Position numbers and translations under genes: made by a program. The notes below the pieces were generated by a model, which ran no database searches, had not been told where the DNA came from, and saw only the letters and a program-made list of their open reading frames with translations. 45,221 nucleotides of DNA from Streptosporangiales bacterium. GTDB taxonomy: Bacteria > Actinomycetota > Actinomycetes > Streptosporangiales > Streptosporangiaceae. The first letter of the stretch is position 1, and each line of letters begins with the position of its first letter. Below, one piece after another: positions 17,156 through 27,400 of this stretch. The DNA is taken from positions 1 through 45,221 of the forward strand of contig WRBL01000009.1 of NCBI GenBank assembly GCA_009784565.1, written 5' to 3'.

Positions 17156-18769
17156 GTGCTGCTCGCCGAGGTTGCCGCGGTGTCCCGGGACGTCGCCGGG
17201 ACACGGGCCCGGCTGGCCAAAATCGAGACGCTCGCTTCCGCGCTGCGCCTGGCTTCCCCCGAGGAGGCACCGGTCGTCGTGGCGTGGCTGTCCGGCGAAC
17301 TGCCGCAGCGCCAGATCGGGGTCGGCTGGGCCGCGCTGCGGGAAGCGCCGCCGCCGGCGGAGGCTCCGTCGCTGACGGTCGCCGCCGTCGACGAGGCGTG
17401 TACCCGGGTGAAGGCCCTGGCCGGGAAGGGGTCGGCCGCCGCGCGCAAGCAGCGGGTGGGCGAGCTCTTCGCCGCCGCCACCGCCGAAGAGCAGTACTTC
17501 CTGGCGCGGCTGCTGTCGGGCGAACTCCGGCAGGGGGCGCTGGACGGGGTCATGGCCGAAGCGGTGGCGCGGGCGTCCGGGGTTCCGGTGGCGGAGGTCC
17601 GGCGGGCCGTGATGCTCAGCGGGTCGCTGCCCGCCGCGGCGGGGGCGGCGCTCGGGGGCGGCTCCCCCACACTCGCGGAATTCGGGCTGATCGTCGGGCG
17701 GCCGGTCAAGCCGATGCTGGCTTCCAGCGCGCCCTCGGTCGACGCGGCCCTGGACAAGATCGGCCCGGGCGAGGAAGCGGCCGTCGAGTGGAAGCTCGAC
17801 GGCATCCGGGTCCAGGCCCACGTGGCTTCCGGCCGGATTCAGCTCTTCACCCGGACGCTGGATGACATCACGTCCCGGCTGCCGGAAATCGTCTCCGGCC
17901 TGGCCGGGCTTCCGGTACGGGACGCCGTGCTGGACGGCGAGCTGATCGCGCTGCGGCCGGACGGGCGGCCGCGGGCGTTCCAGGACACGGCGGCGCGGGC
18001 GGCGCGCGATATCCCCGCGGCCGAAGTGCCGCTGAGCGCGTACTGGTTCGACGCGCTGCACCTGGACGGCGCCGACTTGCTGGACCAGCCGTATGCCGGG
18101 CGGCACGACGCGCTGGCCCGGGTCGTGCCGCCGTCGATGCTCATGCCCCGGGTCGTGACGTCCGCTCCCGATGAGGCGGCTGGTTTCTTCTCCGGCGCGG
18201 TCGCCCGCGGGCACGAGGGCGTGGTGGTGAAGTCGCTGACCGCCCCCTACGCGGCGGGCCGGCGCGGGACGGGCTGGATCAAGGTCAAGCCGCGGCACAC
18301 CCTGGACCTCGTGGTGCTCGCCGTGGAATGGGGCCACGGCCGGCGGCGCGGCTGGCTGTCCAACCTGCACCTCGGCGCCCGCGACCCCTCGACTGATCCG
18401 CCCGGCTGCCAGTACCTTCCGGGGGGACGACCCCCCGTACCCCCCGACGGCCGGGCGGATGAAAGGCCAGAATATCCGCCCGGCTGGGTGATGCTCGGCA
18501 AGACGTTCAAGGGGCTGACCGATTCACTGCTGGAGTGGCAGACGGCGAGGCTGCAGGAGATCGAGGACCACCGCGACGACTGGACGGTCTACGTGCGACC
18601 GGAACTCGTGGTGGAGATCGCCTTCGACGGGGTACAGCGCAGCCCCCGCTACCCCGGCGGGGTGGCGCTCCGGTTCGCACGGGTCCTCCGCTACCGCGAG
18701 GACAAGCCCGCCGCCGAGGCCGACACCCTCGACGCCGTCCGCGCCCTCGCCGTCGGCGGCGAGGGCTGA
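17156..18769 (+). CDS. ATP-dependent DNA ligase with an in-frame repeat insertion
   Basis: Seals DNA nicks using ATP; an archaeal-type ligase found as an accessory enzyme in actinobacteria beside NAD-dependent LigA. The DNA-binding domain (about 1-185) precedes the nucleotidyl-transferase domain with the adenylated lysine K213 in motif [10 protein letters not shown]; later motifs include [28 protein letters not shown] and GWIKVKP. The OB domain has [12 protein letters not shown]. Residues about 414-440 are an extra Pro/Gly-rich segment caused by a 78-bp insertion; without it the protein is 511 residues. GTG 17156 has no clear ribosome site, and CACAAT 7 bases upstream suggests a leaderless message. 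It is convergent with ffh, 6 bases apart. Confidence 0.93.
   Translation: MLLAEVAAVSRDVAGTRARLAKIETLASALRLASPEEAPVVVAWLSGELPQRQIGVGWAALREAPPPAEAPSLTVAAVDEACTRVKALAGKGSAAARKQRVGELFAAATAEEQYFLARLLSGELRQGALDGVMAEAVARASGVPVAEVRRAVMLSGSLPAAAGAALGGGSPTLAEFGLIVGRPVKPMLASSAPSVDAALDKIGPGEEAAVEWKLDGIRVQAHVASGRIQLFTRTLDDITSRLPEIVSGLAGLPVRDAVLDGELIALRPDGRPRAFQDTAARAARDIPAAEVPLSAYWFDALHLDGADLLDQPYAGRHDALARVVPPSMLMPRVVTSAPDEAAGFFSGAVARGHEGVVVKSLTAPYAAGRRGTGWIKVKPRHTLDLVVLAVEWGHGRRRGWLSNLHLGARDPSTDPPGCQYLPGGRPPVPPDGRADERPEYPPGWVMLGKTFKGLTDSLLEWQTARLQEIEDHRDDWTVYVRPELVVEIAFDGVQRSPRYPGGVALRFARVLRYREDKPAAEADTLDAVRALAVGGEG
18396..18486. repeat. 78-bp in-frame insertion flanked by a 13-bp direct repeat
   Basis: ATCCGCCCGGCTG occurs at 18396-18408 and again at 18474-18486, exactly 78 bases (26 codons) apart. 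Between them are a G6-ACGA-C6 hairpin (18421-18436) and an inverted copy CCGGGCGGAT (18451-18460). Removing one copy plus the intervening DNA restores the usual ligase sequence around [12 protein letters not shown]. This looks like a small palindromic repeat element or local duplication inserted within the gene. Confidence 0.7.
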
Positions 18770-18775
18770 AGGGTT

Positions 18776-20458
18776 TTACTTCTTCTTGCGCTTCTTGCCG
18801 AAGGCGGCCGGAACTCCGCCGCCGCCGAAGCCGCCGGGACCGCCGAAGCCGGGGGGAAGGCTGCCGGGACCGCCGGTCGGGCCCATGCCGGGGAAGCCGC
18901 CCTGGCCACCGCCGGACTGCGCCTCTTCCAGCATCTTCTGCAGGTCCTCCATGGACTCCACCTGCGGCTGTTCCTGCTCCGCCGCCTGGTCGGCCGCGGC
19001 CGGGTTCCCCGACCGGCTCTTGCCCGCCTTGCGGGGGTCGCCGCCGGGACGCTTCGCCTTCTTCTTGGCCTGCTTGGCCGCCTTCTGGGCGCGGGCGCCC
19101 TTGCGGCCGCCGCCGGGACCGCCCATGCCCGGCATCCCTGGCATGCCCGGCATTCCGCCGCCCATCAGCGCCTTCATCTGCTTCTGGCCCTCGAAGAAGT
19201 TCGTGACGAGCTGGGACACGTCGCCGACCTTCGTTCCCGAGCCGTTGGCGATGCGCAGGCGGCGGGACCCGTTGATGATCTTCGGGTTCTGGCGCTCCGC
19301 CGGGGTCATGGAGCGGACGATCGCCTCGGCCCGGTCCAGGTCCTTCTCGTTGACCTGGGACAGGAGTTCCTTGTTCTTGGCCGCGCCGGGCATCATGCCG
19401 AGCAGGTTCTGAATCGGCCCGAGCTTGCGCAGCATGCCCAGCTGCTCGATGAAGTCTTCAAGCGTGAGCTCGCCGCCGGACATGAACTTGTTGGCCATGC
19501 CCGCGGCCTGCTCGGCGTCGAACGCCTTCTCCGCCTGCTCGATGAGGCTGAGCACGTCGCCCATGTCCAGGATCCGGGACGCCATCCGGTCCGGGTGGAA
19601 CATGTCGAAGTCGGACTGCTTCTCACCGGTGGAGGCGAACATGATCGGGCGGCCGGTCAGTGCCCGGATCGAGAGGGCGGCGCCGCCACGGGCGTCGCCG
19701 TCCAGCTTGGTGAGCACGACGCCGTCGTAGTCGACGCCCTCGAGGAACGCCTGCGCGGTCGCGACCGCGTCCTGGCCGATCATCGCGTCGACGACGAACA
19801 GGACCTCGTCCGGGTCGGTCGCTTCGCGGATGTCGCGGGCCTGGGCCATCATCTCTTCGTCGATGCCCAGACGGCCGGCGGTATCGATGATGACGATGTT
19901 GTGCATCGCCCGGGCCGCCTCGTCCAGCGACTGGCGGGCCACCGCGACCGGGTCGCCCACGCCGCTGCCGGGCTCCGGCGCGTACACCGCGACGCCCGCC
20001 CGTTCGCCGACGACCTGAAGCTGCTCCACGGCGTTGGGCCGCTGAAGGTCGGCCGCCACCAGCATGGGCGTATTGCCCTGCTCCTTCAGCCACAGCGCCA
20101 GCTTGCCCGCGAGGGTCGTCTTACCGGCACCCTGCAGGCCGGCGAGCATGATCACGGTCGGGCCGTTCTTCGCGAACCGCAGCCGCCGGGTCTCGCCCCC
20201 GAGGATCTCGACGAGCTCCTCGTTGACGATCTTGATGACCTGCTGGGCCGGGTTCAGCGCCCCCGACACCTCCGCGCCGCCCGCTCGTTCCTTTACCCGC
20301 GCGATGAACTGCCGCACGACGGGCAGCGCCACGTCGGCTTCGAGTAGCGCGATGCGGATCTCCCGCGCGGTGGCGTCGATGTCGGCCTGCGACAGCCGTC
20401 CCTTGCCGCGCAGCGAGGAGAAGACCTGAGTCAGCCGGTCGGAGAGCGTCTCAAACAC
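18776..20458 (-). CDS. ffh: Signal recognition particle protein Ffh
   Basis: GTPase of the signal recognition particle, which with 4.5S RNA targets membrane proteins to FtsY. The N domain (1 to about 90) is followed by the G domain with GLQGAGKT at 107-114, AADLQRPNAVEQL, DTAGRLGIDEE and LTKLDGDARGG. The Met-rich M domain (about 310-445, with SGGELTLEDF and GSGTKVGDV) carries MGGGMPGMPGMPGM. The protein is 560 residues, longer than the usual ~450, because of a Lys-rich and Gly/Pro-rich C-terminal tail ending KKRKKK. The start is GTG 20458. Confidence 0.96.
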   Translation of the reverse strand: MFETLSDRLTQVFSSLRGKGRLSQADIDATAREIRIALLEADVALPVVRQFIARVKERAGGAEVSGALNPAQQVIKIVNEELVEILGGETRRLRFAKNGPTVIMLAGLQGAGKTTLAGKLALWLKEQGNTPMLVAADLQRPNAVEQLQVVGERAGVAVYAPEPGSGVGDPVAVARQSLDEAARAMHNIVIIDTAGRLGIDEEMMAQARDIREATDPDEVLFVVDAMIGQDAVATAQAFLEGVDYDGVVLTKLDGDARGGAALSIRALTGRPIMFASTGEKQSDFDMFHPDRMASRILDMGDVLSLIEQAEKAFDAEQAAGMANKFMSGGELTLEDFIEQLGMLRKLGPIQNLLGMMPGAAKNKELLSQVNEKDLDRAEAIVRSMTPAERQNPKIINGSRRLRIANGSGTKVGDVSQLVTNFFEGQKQMKALMGGGMPGMPGMPGMGGPGGGRKGARAQKAAKQAKKKAKRPGGDPRKAGKSRSGNPAAADQAAEQEQPQVESMEDLQKMLEEAQSGGGQGGFPGMGPTGGPGSLPPGFGGPGGFGGGGVPAAFGKKRKKK

Positions 20459-20476
20459 GAAGTCAAGCGTACCGGC

Positions 20477-22711
20477 TTATGAGGCATGAGTCAGAGCGCT
20501 CAGGACGGTCGAAACGGTGCGCTTGCGGGCGCCGGGGTCGGTGAGCAGGCCACCGTCGGCCCCGGTGACGTAGAAGACGTCGACGGCCTCGGCTCCGAGT
20601 GTCTCGACCCGGGCCGACCGCACGTCCAGCCCGCAGTCGCCGAGGGCCCGGCCGATCCGCCACAGCAGGCCCGGCTCGTCGTGGGCCCGGACCTCGACCA
20701 CCGTCGCGGTGTCGGAGGCGCTGTCCACCAGCGTGACTTTCGGCGGCGGGGTCGCGTGCGCGGACGCCCGGACCGCGCGGGCCCGCCGTTCCAGGCGGTC
20801 GGCCACGTCGAGCCGTCCGTCGAGCATGCGCCGCAGGTCCGCGGTGAGCAGCTTCGCGTCCGGGGGGTCGCCGTACTCCGGCGCCACGTGGAACATCGTG
20901 ACCGCGGTGCCCCCGGCCGACGTGGCGGTCGCGGCGCGGACCGCCAGGCGGTGCGAGGCCAGCACGCCGGCCGCGTGCCACAGCAGGCCCGGCCGGTCCA
21001 GGGCGACCACGGTCACCTCCCCGCCGGACACGATCGCGGCCGGGCCGCCGTCGGAGACGAGCTCGAGCTGGTCCGGGCGCAGCGGAGCCGGTTCCGGCGC
21101 CGGCTCGCCGGCCAGCACGGCGGAGACCCGCCGCACCAGGTCCGCGACCAGGCCCGCCTTCCAGTCGTTCCACGCGGCCGGCCCGGTGGCCAGCCCGTCC
21201 GCCTTGGCCAGGGCATGCAGCAGGTGCAGTAGCAGGCGGGATCCGAGGGTGTCGGCCACGTGCTGCACGGTCACCGGGTCATCGAGGTCCCGCCGGGTGG
21301 CCACGGACGGCAGCAGCAGGTGGTGGCGGGCGGCGGCGGCGATGACCGAGGCGTCGGCGTCGTTCAGCCCGATCCGCTTGGCGAAGTCCCGCGCGACGAC
21401 TTCCCCGGACACGCTGTGGTCCCCGGGCCAGCCCTTGCCGATGTCGTGCATGAGCGCGGAGATCAGCAGCAGGTCCGGGCGGGCGACGTCCCGGGTCAGG
21501 GCCGCGGCGTTGGCCGCGCACTCGACCAGGTGCCGGTCCACGGTGAACCGGTGCAGCGGGTTGCGCTGCGGCCGGTTCCGCACCCGTTCCCAGTCCGGGA
21601 TGAGCGTGGCCAGCAGTCCCTCCTGGTCCAGCGCCTCCCACACGGCGATCGCGCTGGTGCCCGCGCCGAGCAGGGTGATCAGCGAGTCCCGGGCCGCGGC
21701 GGGCCAGGGCACGGGCAGCGGCGGGCACTCGGCCAGCCGGGACAGGGCCCGCGGCGCGAGCGGCAGCCCCGCCTGAGCGGCGGCCGCGGCGGCGCGCAGC
21801 AGCAGCCCCGGGTCCGACGGCGGGCTGGCCGCCCGGGCCAGCACCACCTCGCCGTCCTGCTCGACTACCCCGTCGGCGAGCGGACGGCGGTCCAGCTTGC
21901 CGCGGCGCATCCGGGTCCCGAGCGGTTTCCGCCCGCCGGCCCGCCCGGCCTGCCGGAAGGCGTGGTCTGCGGCGTAGGCCACGGTGCGGCCCGCGCCGGC
22001 CAGGGTGCGCAGCAGCGCGTCCCCGTCCAGCAGCCCGAGCGTCCGGGCGACCTCGTCCTGTTCTTCGAGGACAAGGCGGTCGCCGCGGCGGCCGGTCACG
22101 TCGTGCAGCACGTGGCGGGCGTCGGTGATCTGCTCATAGGCCGCCCGCACCTTGGGACCCGGGGCGGGCGCGATCCAGGCGGCGGCGATGGCCAGTATGG
22201 CGTGTACGTCCCGCTGGCCGCCCCGGGACTCCTTCAGGTCCGGTTCCAGCAGGAAGGCCAGCTCTCCGTGGAGCCGGGCCCGCTCGTCGCAGGAGTCCCT
22301 GAGTTCGGACAGCCGGGTGCGGGCGTGGGCCCGCCAGTCCTCCAGCGCCCCTTCCCGGAGGCTGGTCGTCAGGTCCGGGTCCCCGGCGATGTGCCTTGCG
22401 TGAAGCAGCCCGAGAGCGACCTTGAGATCGCTCCGGGCCACCCGGCGGGCCTGGGGCACGGTCCGGACCGCGTGGTCCAGCTGGGCCCCGGAGTCCCATA
22501 CGGGGTACCAGACCCGGTCGGCGATCTTGGCGATGCCGTCGCGCCCGTCGTGCAGGAGCAGCACGTCCAGGTCACTGCCGGGCAGCAGTTCCTTGCGGCC
22601 GTAACCTCCCACGGCCACCAGGGCGACTCCCGGCTCGGCGCCGAGCATGCCGGCCAGCCATCGGTCGGTTTCCGTAGTCCTGCTCGTGCGGTCAGCGGCG
22701 AATGACGTCAT
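20477..22711 (-). CDS. glnD: PII nucleotidylyltransferase GlnD
   Basis: Modifies and demodifies the PII protein in response to nitrogen status; in studied actinobacteria the modification is adenylylation rather than uridylylation. The 744 residues contain the nucleotidyltransferase motif VGGYGRKELLPGSDLD at about 34-49, an HD domain with MHDIGKG (H422, D423), and two C-terminal ACT domains (about 575-650 and 670-744, with VVALDRPGLLW and VRAHDEPGLLW). The segment before the transferase motif is short compared with many homologues. It follows glnB by 30 bases, so substrate and enzyme are co-expressed. ATG 22711 follows a G-rich site. Confidence 0.93.
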   Translation of the reverse strand: MTSFAADRTSRTTETDRWLAGMLGAEPGVALVAVGGYGRKELLPGSDLDVLLLHDGRDGIAKIADRVWYPVWDSGAQLDHAVRTVPQARRVARSDLKVALGLLHARHIAGDPDLTTSLREGALEDWRAHARTRLSELRDSCDERARLHGELAFLLEPDLKESRGGQRDVHAILAIAAAWIAPAPGPKVRAAYEQITDARHVLHDVTGRRGDRLVLEEQDEVARTLGLLDGDALLRTLAGAGRTVAYAADHAFRQAGRAGGRKPLGTRMRRGKLDRRPLADGVVEQDGEVVLARAASPPSDPGLLLRAAAAAAQAGLPLAPRALSRLAECPPLPVPWPAAARDSLITLLGAGTSAIAVWEALDQEGLLATLIPDWERVRNRPQRNPLHRFTVDRHLVECAANAAALTRDVARPDLLLISALMHDIGKGWPGDHSVSGEVVARDFAKRIGLNDADASVIAAAARHHLLLPSVATRRDLDDPVTVQHVADTLGSRLLLHLLHALAKADGLATGPAAWNDWKAGLVADLVRRVSAVLAGEPAPEPAPLRPDQLELVSDGGPAAIVSGGEVTVVALDRPGLLWHAAGVLASHRLAVRAATATSAGGTAVTMFHVAPEYGDPPDAKLLTADLRRMLDGRLDVADRLERRARAVRASAHATPPPKVTLVDSASDTATVVEVRAHDEPGLLWRIGRALGDCGLDVRSARVETLGAEAVDVFYVTGADGGLLTDPGARKRTVSTVLSALTHAS

Positions 22712-22741
22712 GGATCCCCCGATGTCGGGCGTGCCGGCCTT

Positions 22742-23092
<351 letters not shown>

Positions 23093-23169
23093 CTATCGGA
23101 CTCGATCGCCTGTGCCAGACAATGCCGTACCGGCGTTTCCGCCGGCCAGCCGGAATGTGTCGGCGACGT

Positions 23170-23203
23170 GAAACAGCCCCGGTGGCGGTTACGGGCGTGT
23201 TTC
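23170..23203 (-). terminator. Hairpin just after ftsY
   Basis: GAAACA (23170-23175) pairs with TGTTTC (23198-23203) and the inner GCCC (23176-23179) with GGGC (23193-23196), leaving one bulged base. It directly abuts the ftsY stop and separates ftsY from glnB. Confidence 0.45.
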
Positions 23204-24391
23204 CTATTCGTCGCCGAGGATCGCGTCCACGAAGGCCTCCGGATCGAACGGCGCCAGGTCGTCCGGCCCTTCCCCGAGCCCCGCCAGCTTCACCGGGACG
23301 CCCAGCTCCCGCTGGACGGCGATCACGATACCGCCCTTGGCCGTGCCGTCCATCTTGGTGAGCACGATGCCGGTGACATCCACGACCTCGGCGAACACCC
23401 GGGCCTGGCGGAGGCCGTTCTGGCCGGTCGTGGCGTCGAGCACGAGCAGCACCTCGTCCACCGCGCTGCGCTTCTCGACGACGCGCTTGACCTTGCCGAG
23501 CTCGTCCATCAGGCCGGTCTTGGTGTGCAGCCGCCCGGCGGTGTCGATGAGCACCACGTCGGCCTCGGACTCGATGCCCTTGCTGACGGCGTCGAACGCG
23601 ACGCTCGCCGGGTCCGCGCCTTCCTTGCCGGAGCGGACGGTCTCGGCCCCGACCCGGTTGCCCCAGGTCTCGAGCTGCTCGGAGGCGGCGGCGCGGAAGG
23701 TGTCGGCCGCGCCCAGCACCACGGTCCGCCCGTCCCCGATCAGGGCGCGGGCCAGCCGTCCGCAGGTGGTGGTCTTGCCGGTGCCGTTGACGCCCACCAT
23801 GAGCACGACCGCGGGACGGCCCTCGTGGCGCTGGGTCTTCAGTTCCCGGCTGGCGGGTGTCTCCACCTGCTTGAGCAGTTCGGACCGGAGCATCTCGCGC
23901 ACCTGGCGGGCGTCCTTGGCCCCCTCGACCTTCACCTTGGTCTTCAGGTCGTCGACGATCTGCCGCGACGGCGATACGCCGACGTCCGCGGTGATCAGGA
24001 TTTCCTCGATCTCGTCCCAGGTGTCGTCGTCGAGCTTGCCCGAGGACAGGAGGCTCAGCAGCGCGCCGCCGAACCCGGACTGGCTGCGCGCGAGCCGGGC
24101 CCGCAGCCGTACCATCCGGCCGGCCGACGGCGGCGGCTTCTCCAGCGACGGCTTCGGCTTCTCCTCGACCGGTTCCGCGGGCGCGGGCGGGGCCGCCGTC
24201 GCCGTTCCGGCGCCGGACGGCCGTTCCTCGGTGAGGGTGCCGCCGCCGGACTCGCCGCCGGTGCCGGCCGTGATGTCGGTGTCGGTGCCCCTGGAGCGGA
24301 CGCGCTTGCCTCCGCGCGGGCGCAGCAGCATGGTCCCGGCGCCCACGACGAGCAAGACCGCGAGCACGACAATAAGGATGATGTATTCCAT
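23204..24391 (-). CDS. ftsY: Signal recognition particle receptor FtsY
   Basis: Membrane receptor GTPase that receives ribosome-nascent chain-SRP complexes. The 395-residue protein begins with a hydrophobic helix (about 3-23, MEYIILIVVLAVLLVVGAG), then a charged linker (about 25-95) and the NG domain with GVNGTGKT at 200-207, AADTFRAAASEQL, DTAGRLHTKTGLMDEL and LTKMDGTAKGG. ATG 24391 is clear. It lies downstream of smc, a conserved actinobacterial arrangement. Confidence 0.96.
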   Translation of the reverse strand: MEYIILIVVLAVLLVVGAGTMLLRPRGGKRVRSRGTDTDITAGTGGESGGGTLTEERPSGAGTATAAPPAPAEPVEEKPKPSLEKPPPSAGRMVRLRARLARSQSGFGGALLSLLSSGKLDDDTWDEIEEILITADVGVSPSRQIVDDLKTKVKVEGAKDARQVREMLRSELLKQVETPASRELKTQRHEGRPAVVLMVGVNGTGKTTTCGRLARALIGDGRTVVLGAADTFRAAASEQLETWGNRVGAETVRSGKEGADPASVAFDAVSKGIESEADVVLIDTAGRLHTKTGLMDELGKVKRVVEKRSAVDEVLLVLDATTGQNGLRQARVFAEVVDVTGIVLTKMDGTAKGGIVIAVQRELGVPVKLAGLGEGPDDLAPFDPEAFVDAILGDE

Positions 24392-24482
24392 AGCTGGATA
24401 AGTCTCCTGGCTGATCCCCGGACATTGGCCAAGCGTCCATCGCGGCTCGCGCCATGGCAGTCTCCCAGACTAGTGCAGTGCG

Positions 24483-27400
24483 CTACGCGTGGGCAGCCTG
24501 GGCGGGTTGCGCGGCTTTGGGCGGTTCGGCCTCGCGGACGCGCTGGCTGATGACGGTGGAGACGCCGTCGCCGCGCATGGAGACGCCGTACAGGGCGTCG
24601 GCCGCTTCCATCGTCCGGCGCTGGTGGGTGATGACGATCAGCTGGGAGGTCTCCCGGACCTCCTCGAAGACCCGCAGCAGCCGCTGGAGGTTGCTGTCGT
24701 CGAGCGCGGCCTCGACCTCGTCGAGCACGTAGAACGGCGACGGGCGGGCCTTGAAGATCGCGAACAGGTAGGCGATCGCGGTCAGGGACCTCTCCCCGCC
24801 CGACAGCAGCGACAGCCGCTTCACCTTCTTGCCCGGGGGGCGGGCCTCGATCTCGATGCCGGTGGTCAGCATGTCGTCGGGCTCGGTCAGCATGAGCCGG
24901 CCGTTGCCGCCGGGGAACAGCCGGGAGAACAGTCCCTCGAATTCGCGGGCCGTGTCCGCGTACGCCGAGGCGAACACCTCCTGTACCCGGTCGTCGACCT
25001 CCTTGACCACGGTAAGCAGGTCCCGCCGGGTCTTGCGGAGGTCATCGAGCTGGGTGGCCAGGAACTGGTGCCGCTCCTGCAGCGCCGCGTACTCTTCCAG
25101 CGCGAGCGGGTTGACCTTGCCGAGCTTGGACAGCTGGCGCTCGGCCTCCGCGGCGCGGCGCTCCTGTTCCTCGCGCACGTACGGCACCGTGATCATCGCG
25201 GGCTGGTCCTCGGCGGGCTTCTCCTCCGGGTCCCCGGCATCGGCCCCGTCGCCGTCCCCGGACTCGGCGGCCTCCGGCGGTTCATCCCCGACCTTGGCCG
25301 CGTCCGTCACCGCCTTGAGCGCGTCGGCCAGCGAGAGCGGTTCCGGAGCGGGAGCGGCCTCGGCGGAGTCAGCCTCCGGGCCGGTGCCCCCGGAGGGCCT
25401 GGGCCGTTTCTTTGGCTTGTCCTCGGCGGGTTTCTCGGGCACCGGCACGCCGACCTCCGGCCCGTACTCGGCCACGAGCACGTCGGGCTCGACCCCGTAT
25501 TCCTCGGTGGCGTGCTGCTCCAGCTGCTCGAGCCGGAGCCGGTGCTCGGCCCGGGCGATCTCCGTGCCGTGGGCGGAGCTGGTGACCTTTTCCAGCTCGG
25601 TGGACAGGACCCCGATCCGGGCCCGCAGCGCCTTGAGCGACTCGGCCGACTCGCCGCTGGCCGCCTGGGCCTCGTCCCGGCGAGCCGCCGCGGCGTTGAG
25701 CGATGACTCGGCGACGGTGACCGCGTACTCGGCTCCGGTCGCCACCGCGCGGGCGGCGGCGGCCTGCTCGGCCCGCTGCCGGCGCCGCAGCTCCGCGCGT
25801 TCCCGGGCCGCGCGCTCGCTGGCCGCGGCTGCGGTGAGGGAGTCGGCCCGGCCGCCGATCGCGCGCAGCCGTTCCTCGACGGTGCGCACTTCCAGCCGGG
25901 CCTCCATCTCCGTGGCCCGGGCGGCGGTCGCCCGCTCTCCGAGTTCGGTGCGCTCGGCCTCGGCGAGCTCGTTCTCCAGTTCCGGGTCCTGGGCCCGCTC
26001 GGCGTCGGCCTCGGCCTCGGCCAGCTCGGCCTTGAGCCGGGCGAGCTTCTCGGTGTCCTTGGCGGCCGAACGCTCGGCCGCGCCCACGGACGCGTCCAGC
26101 CGCTTGGCCTCGTCGGAGGCGGCGCGGGCCGCTCCGGCCAGGCGGCCCAGGCGTCCGGAAATCTCGGCCGCGGCGGCGTCGGCGGCCTGCATCCGGCCAC
26201 GGATTTCCTCCCGGATCTGCCGGGCGGATTCCTGGCCCTCGGTCGCCTCGGCCAGCAGTTCGGCCGCTTCTTCCGAGGCCAGCTCGGCCGCGGCGACCTT
26301 GGCCTCCGCCTCGTCGGCCGCGCTGCGCACGTCGAGCAATGACTGCGGCCGCGCCGACCCGCCCTGGGCCCAGTGCGCCCCGACCAGGTCGCCTTCCCGG
26401 GTAACGGCCCTAAGACCAGGATTATCCCGAACGGACCGGAGAGCCTCTCCCAGGTCATCGACCACAGCGACGTCGTGCAAAAGCTCCCGCACGGCGCTCG
26501 CCAGCTCCGCGGGCGCCTCCACCAGCTCCAGGGCCGGGGTACCCAACGGGACCGATGGTGACGCCATAGCGCCCTCGGCGGTCCCGTTGGTGTCGCTGGC
26601 GGGGGCGGGGGCGGGGGACGCGATTACGAGGCCGACCGTGCCGGCGTCGGCCCGGCGGATCTCCGCCAGGACCTCGACGGCGGCATCGATGCCGTCGACG
26701 GTGATGGCCTCGGCCGCGGCGCCGAGGGCGGCGGCGATGGCGGTCTCGTAGCCTTCGGTGACCGTCAGGCGCCCGGCGAACGGGCCCGCCACGCCGCGGA
26801 ACCGCTCCGGGTCGGCCAGGACCGCGGCGGTGGCGTCCGCGCCCCGGCGCAGCGTCTCCTGCAGGGCCTCGGCCCGGGCGCGCTGGGCCGCCGCCTCGCT
26901 GTTGGCCTGGCGCTCGGCCTTGCGGGCCGCCGACACCCGGTCGGAGGCCTCCCGGCTGGCCGCGGTGGCCTTCTCCAGTTCGGCCTTCAGGCCGCTGCGG
27001 TCGTCTTCCCCGCCATCGGCGACGTCCTGGACCTCGCTGTACTCGGCCTGGGCCCTCTCGGCCCGGGCCCGGGCCTGGTCGGCGGCGGCGGTCAGCCGGT
27101 CGATTTCCTCCTGGGTGGCGCCGGTGCGGCTCTCGGCGGCGTCCGCCTGGCCGCGCAGCCGGGCCAGCCGCTCCGCGCGCCCGGCGGCGGCGCGGGCCGA
27201 GTCGGCGAGGCGGCGCTCGGTCGCGGCGAGGGCGTTCTCGGCCGTGGACCGCTGCGTCACGGCCTCCGACAGCACGTCCCGGCCCTGGGCCAGGCGCTCG
27301 CCGAGTTCTTCTTCCTCGGCCCGGAGCTCGGCGGCCTGGGCCTCCAGCTCGTCGGGGTCGCGTCCGGGGCGCTCCGGCTCGGGCTCGGCCGACAGCAGCC

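Noticed and set aside
17148-17375. ATG 17148 as a start upstream of the ligase
   Set aside because: It is in a different frame from the ligase and gives only a short Arg/Cys-rich shadow.
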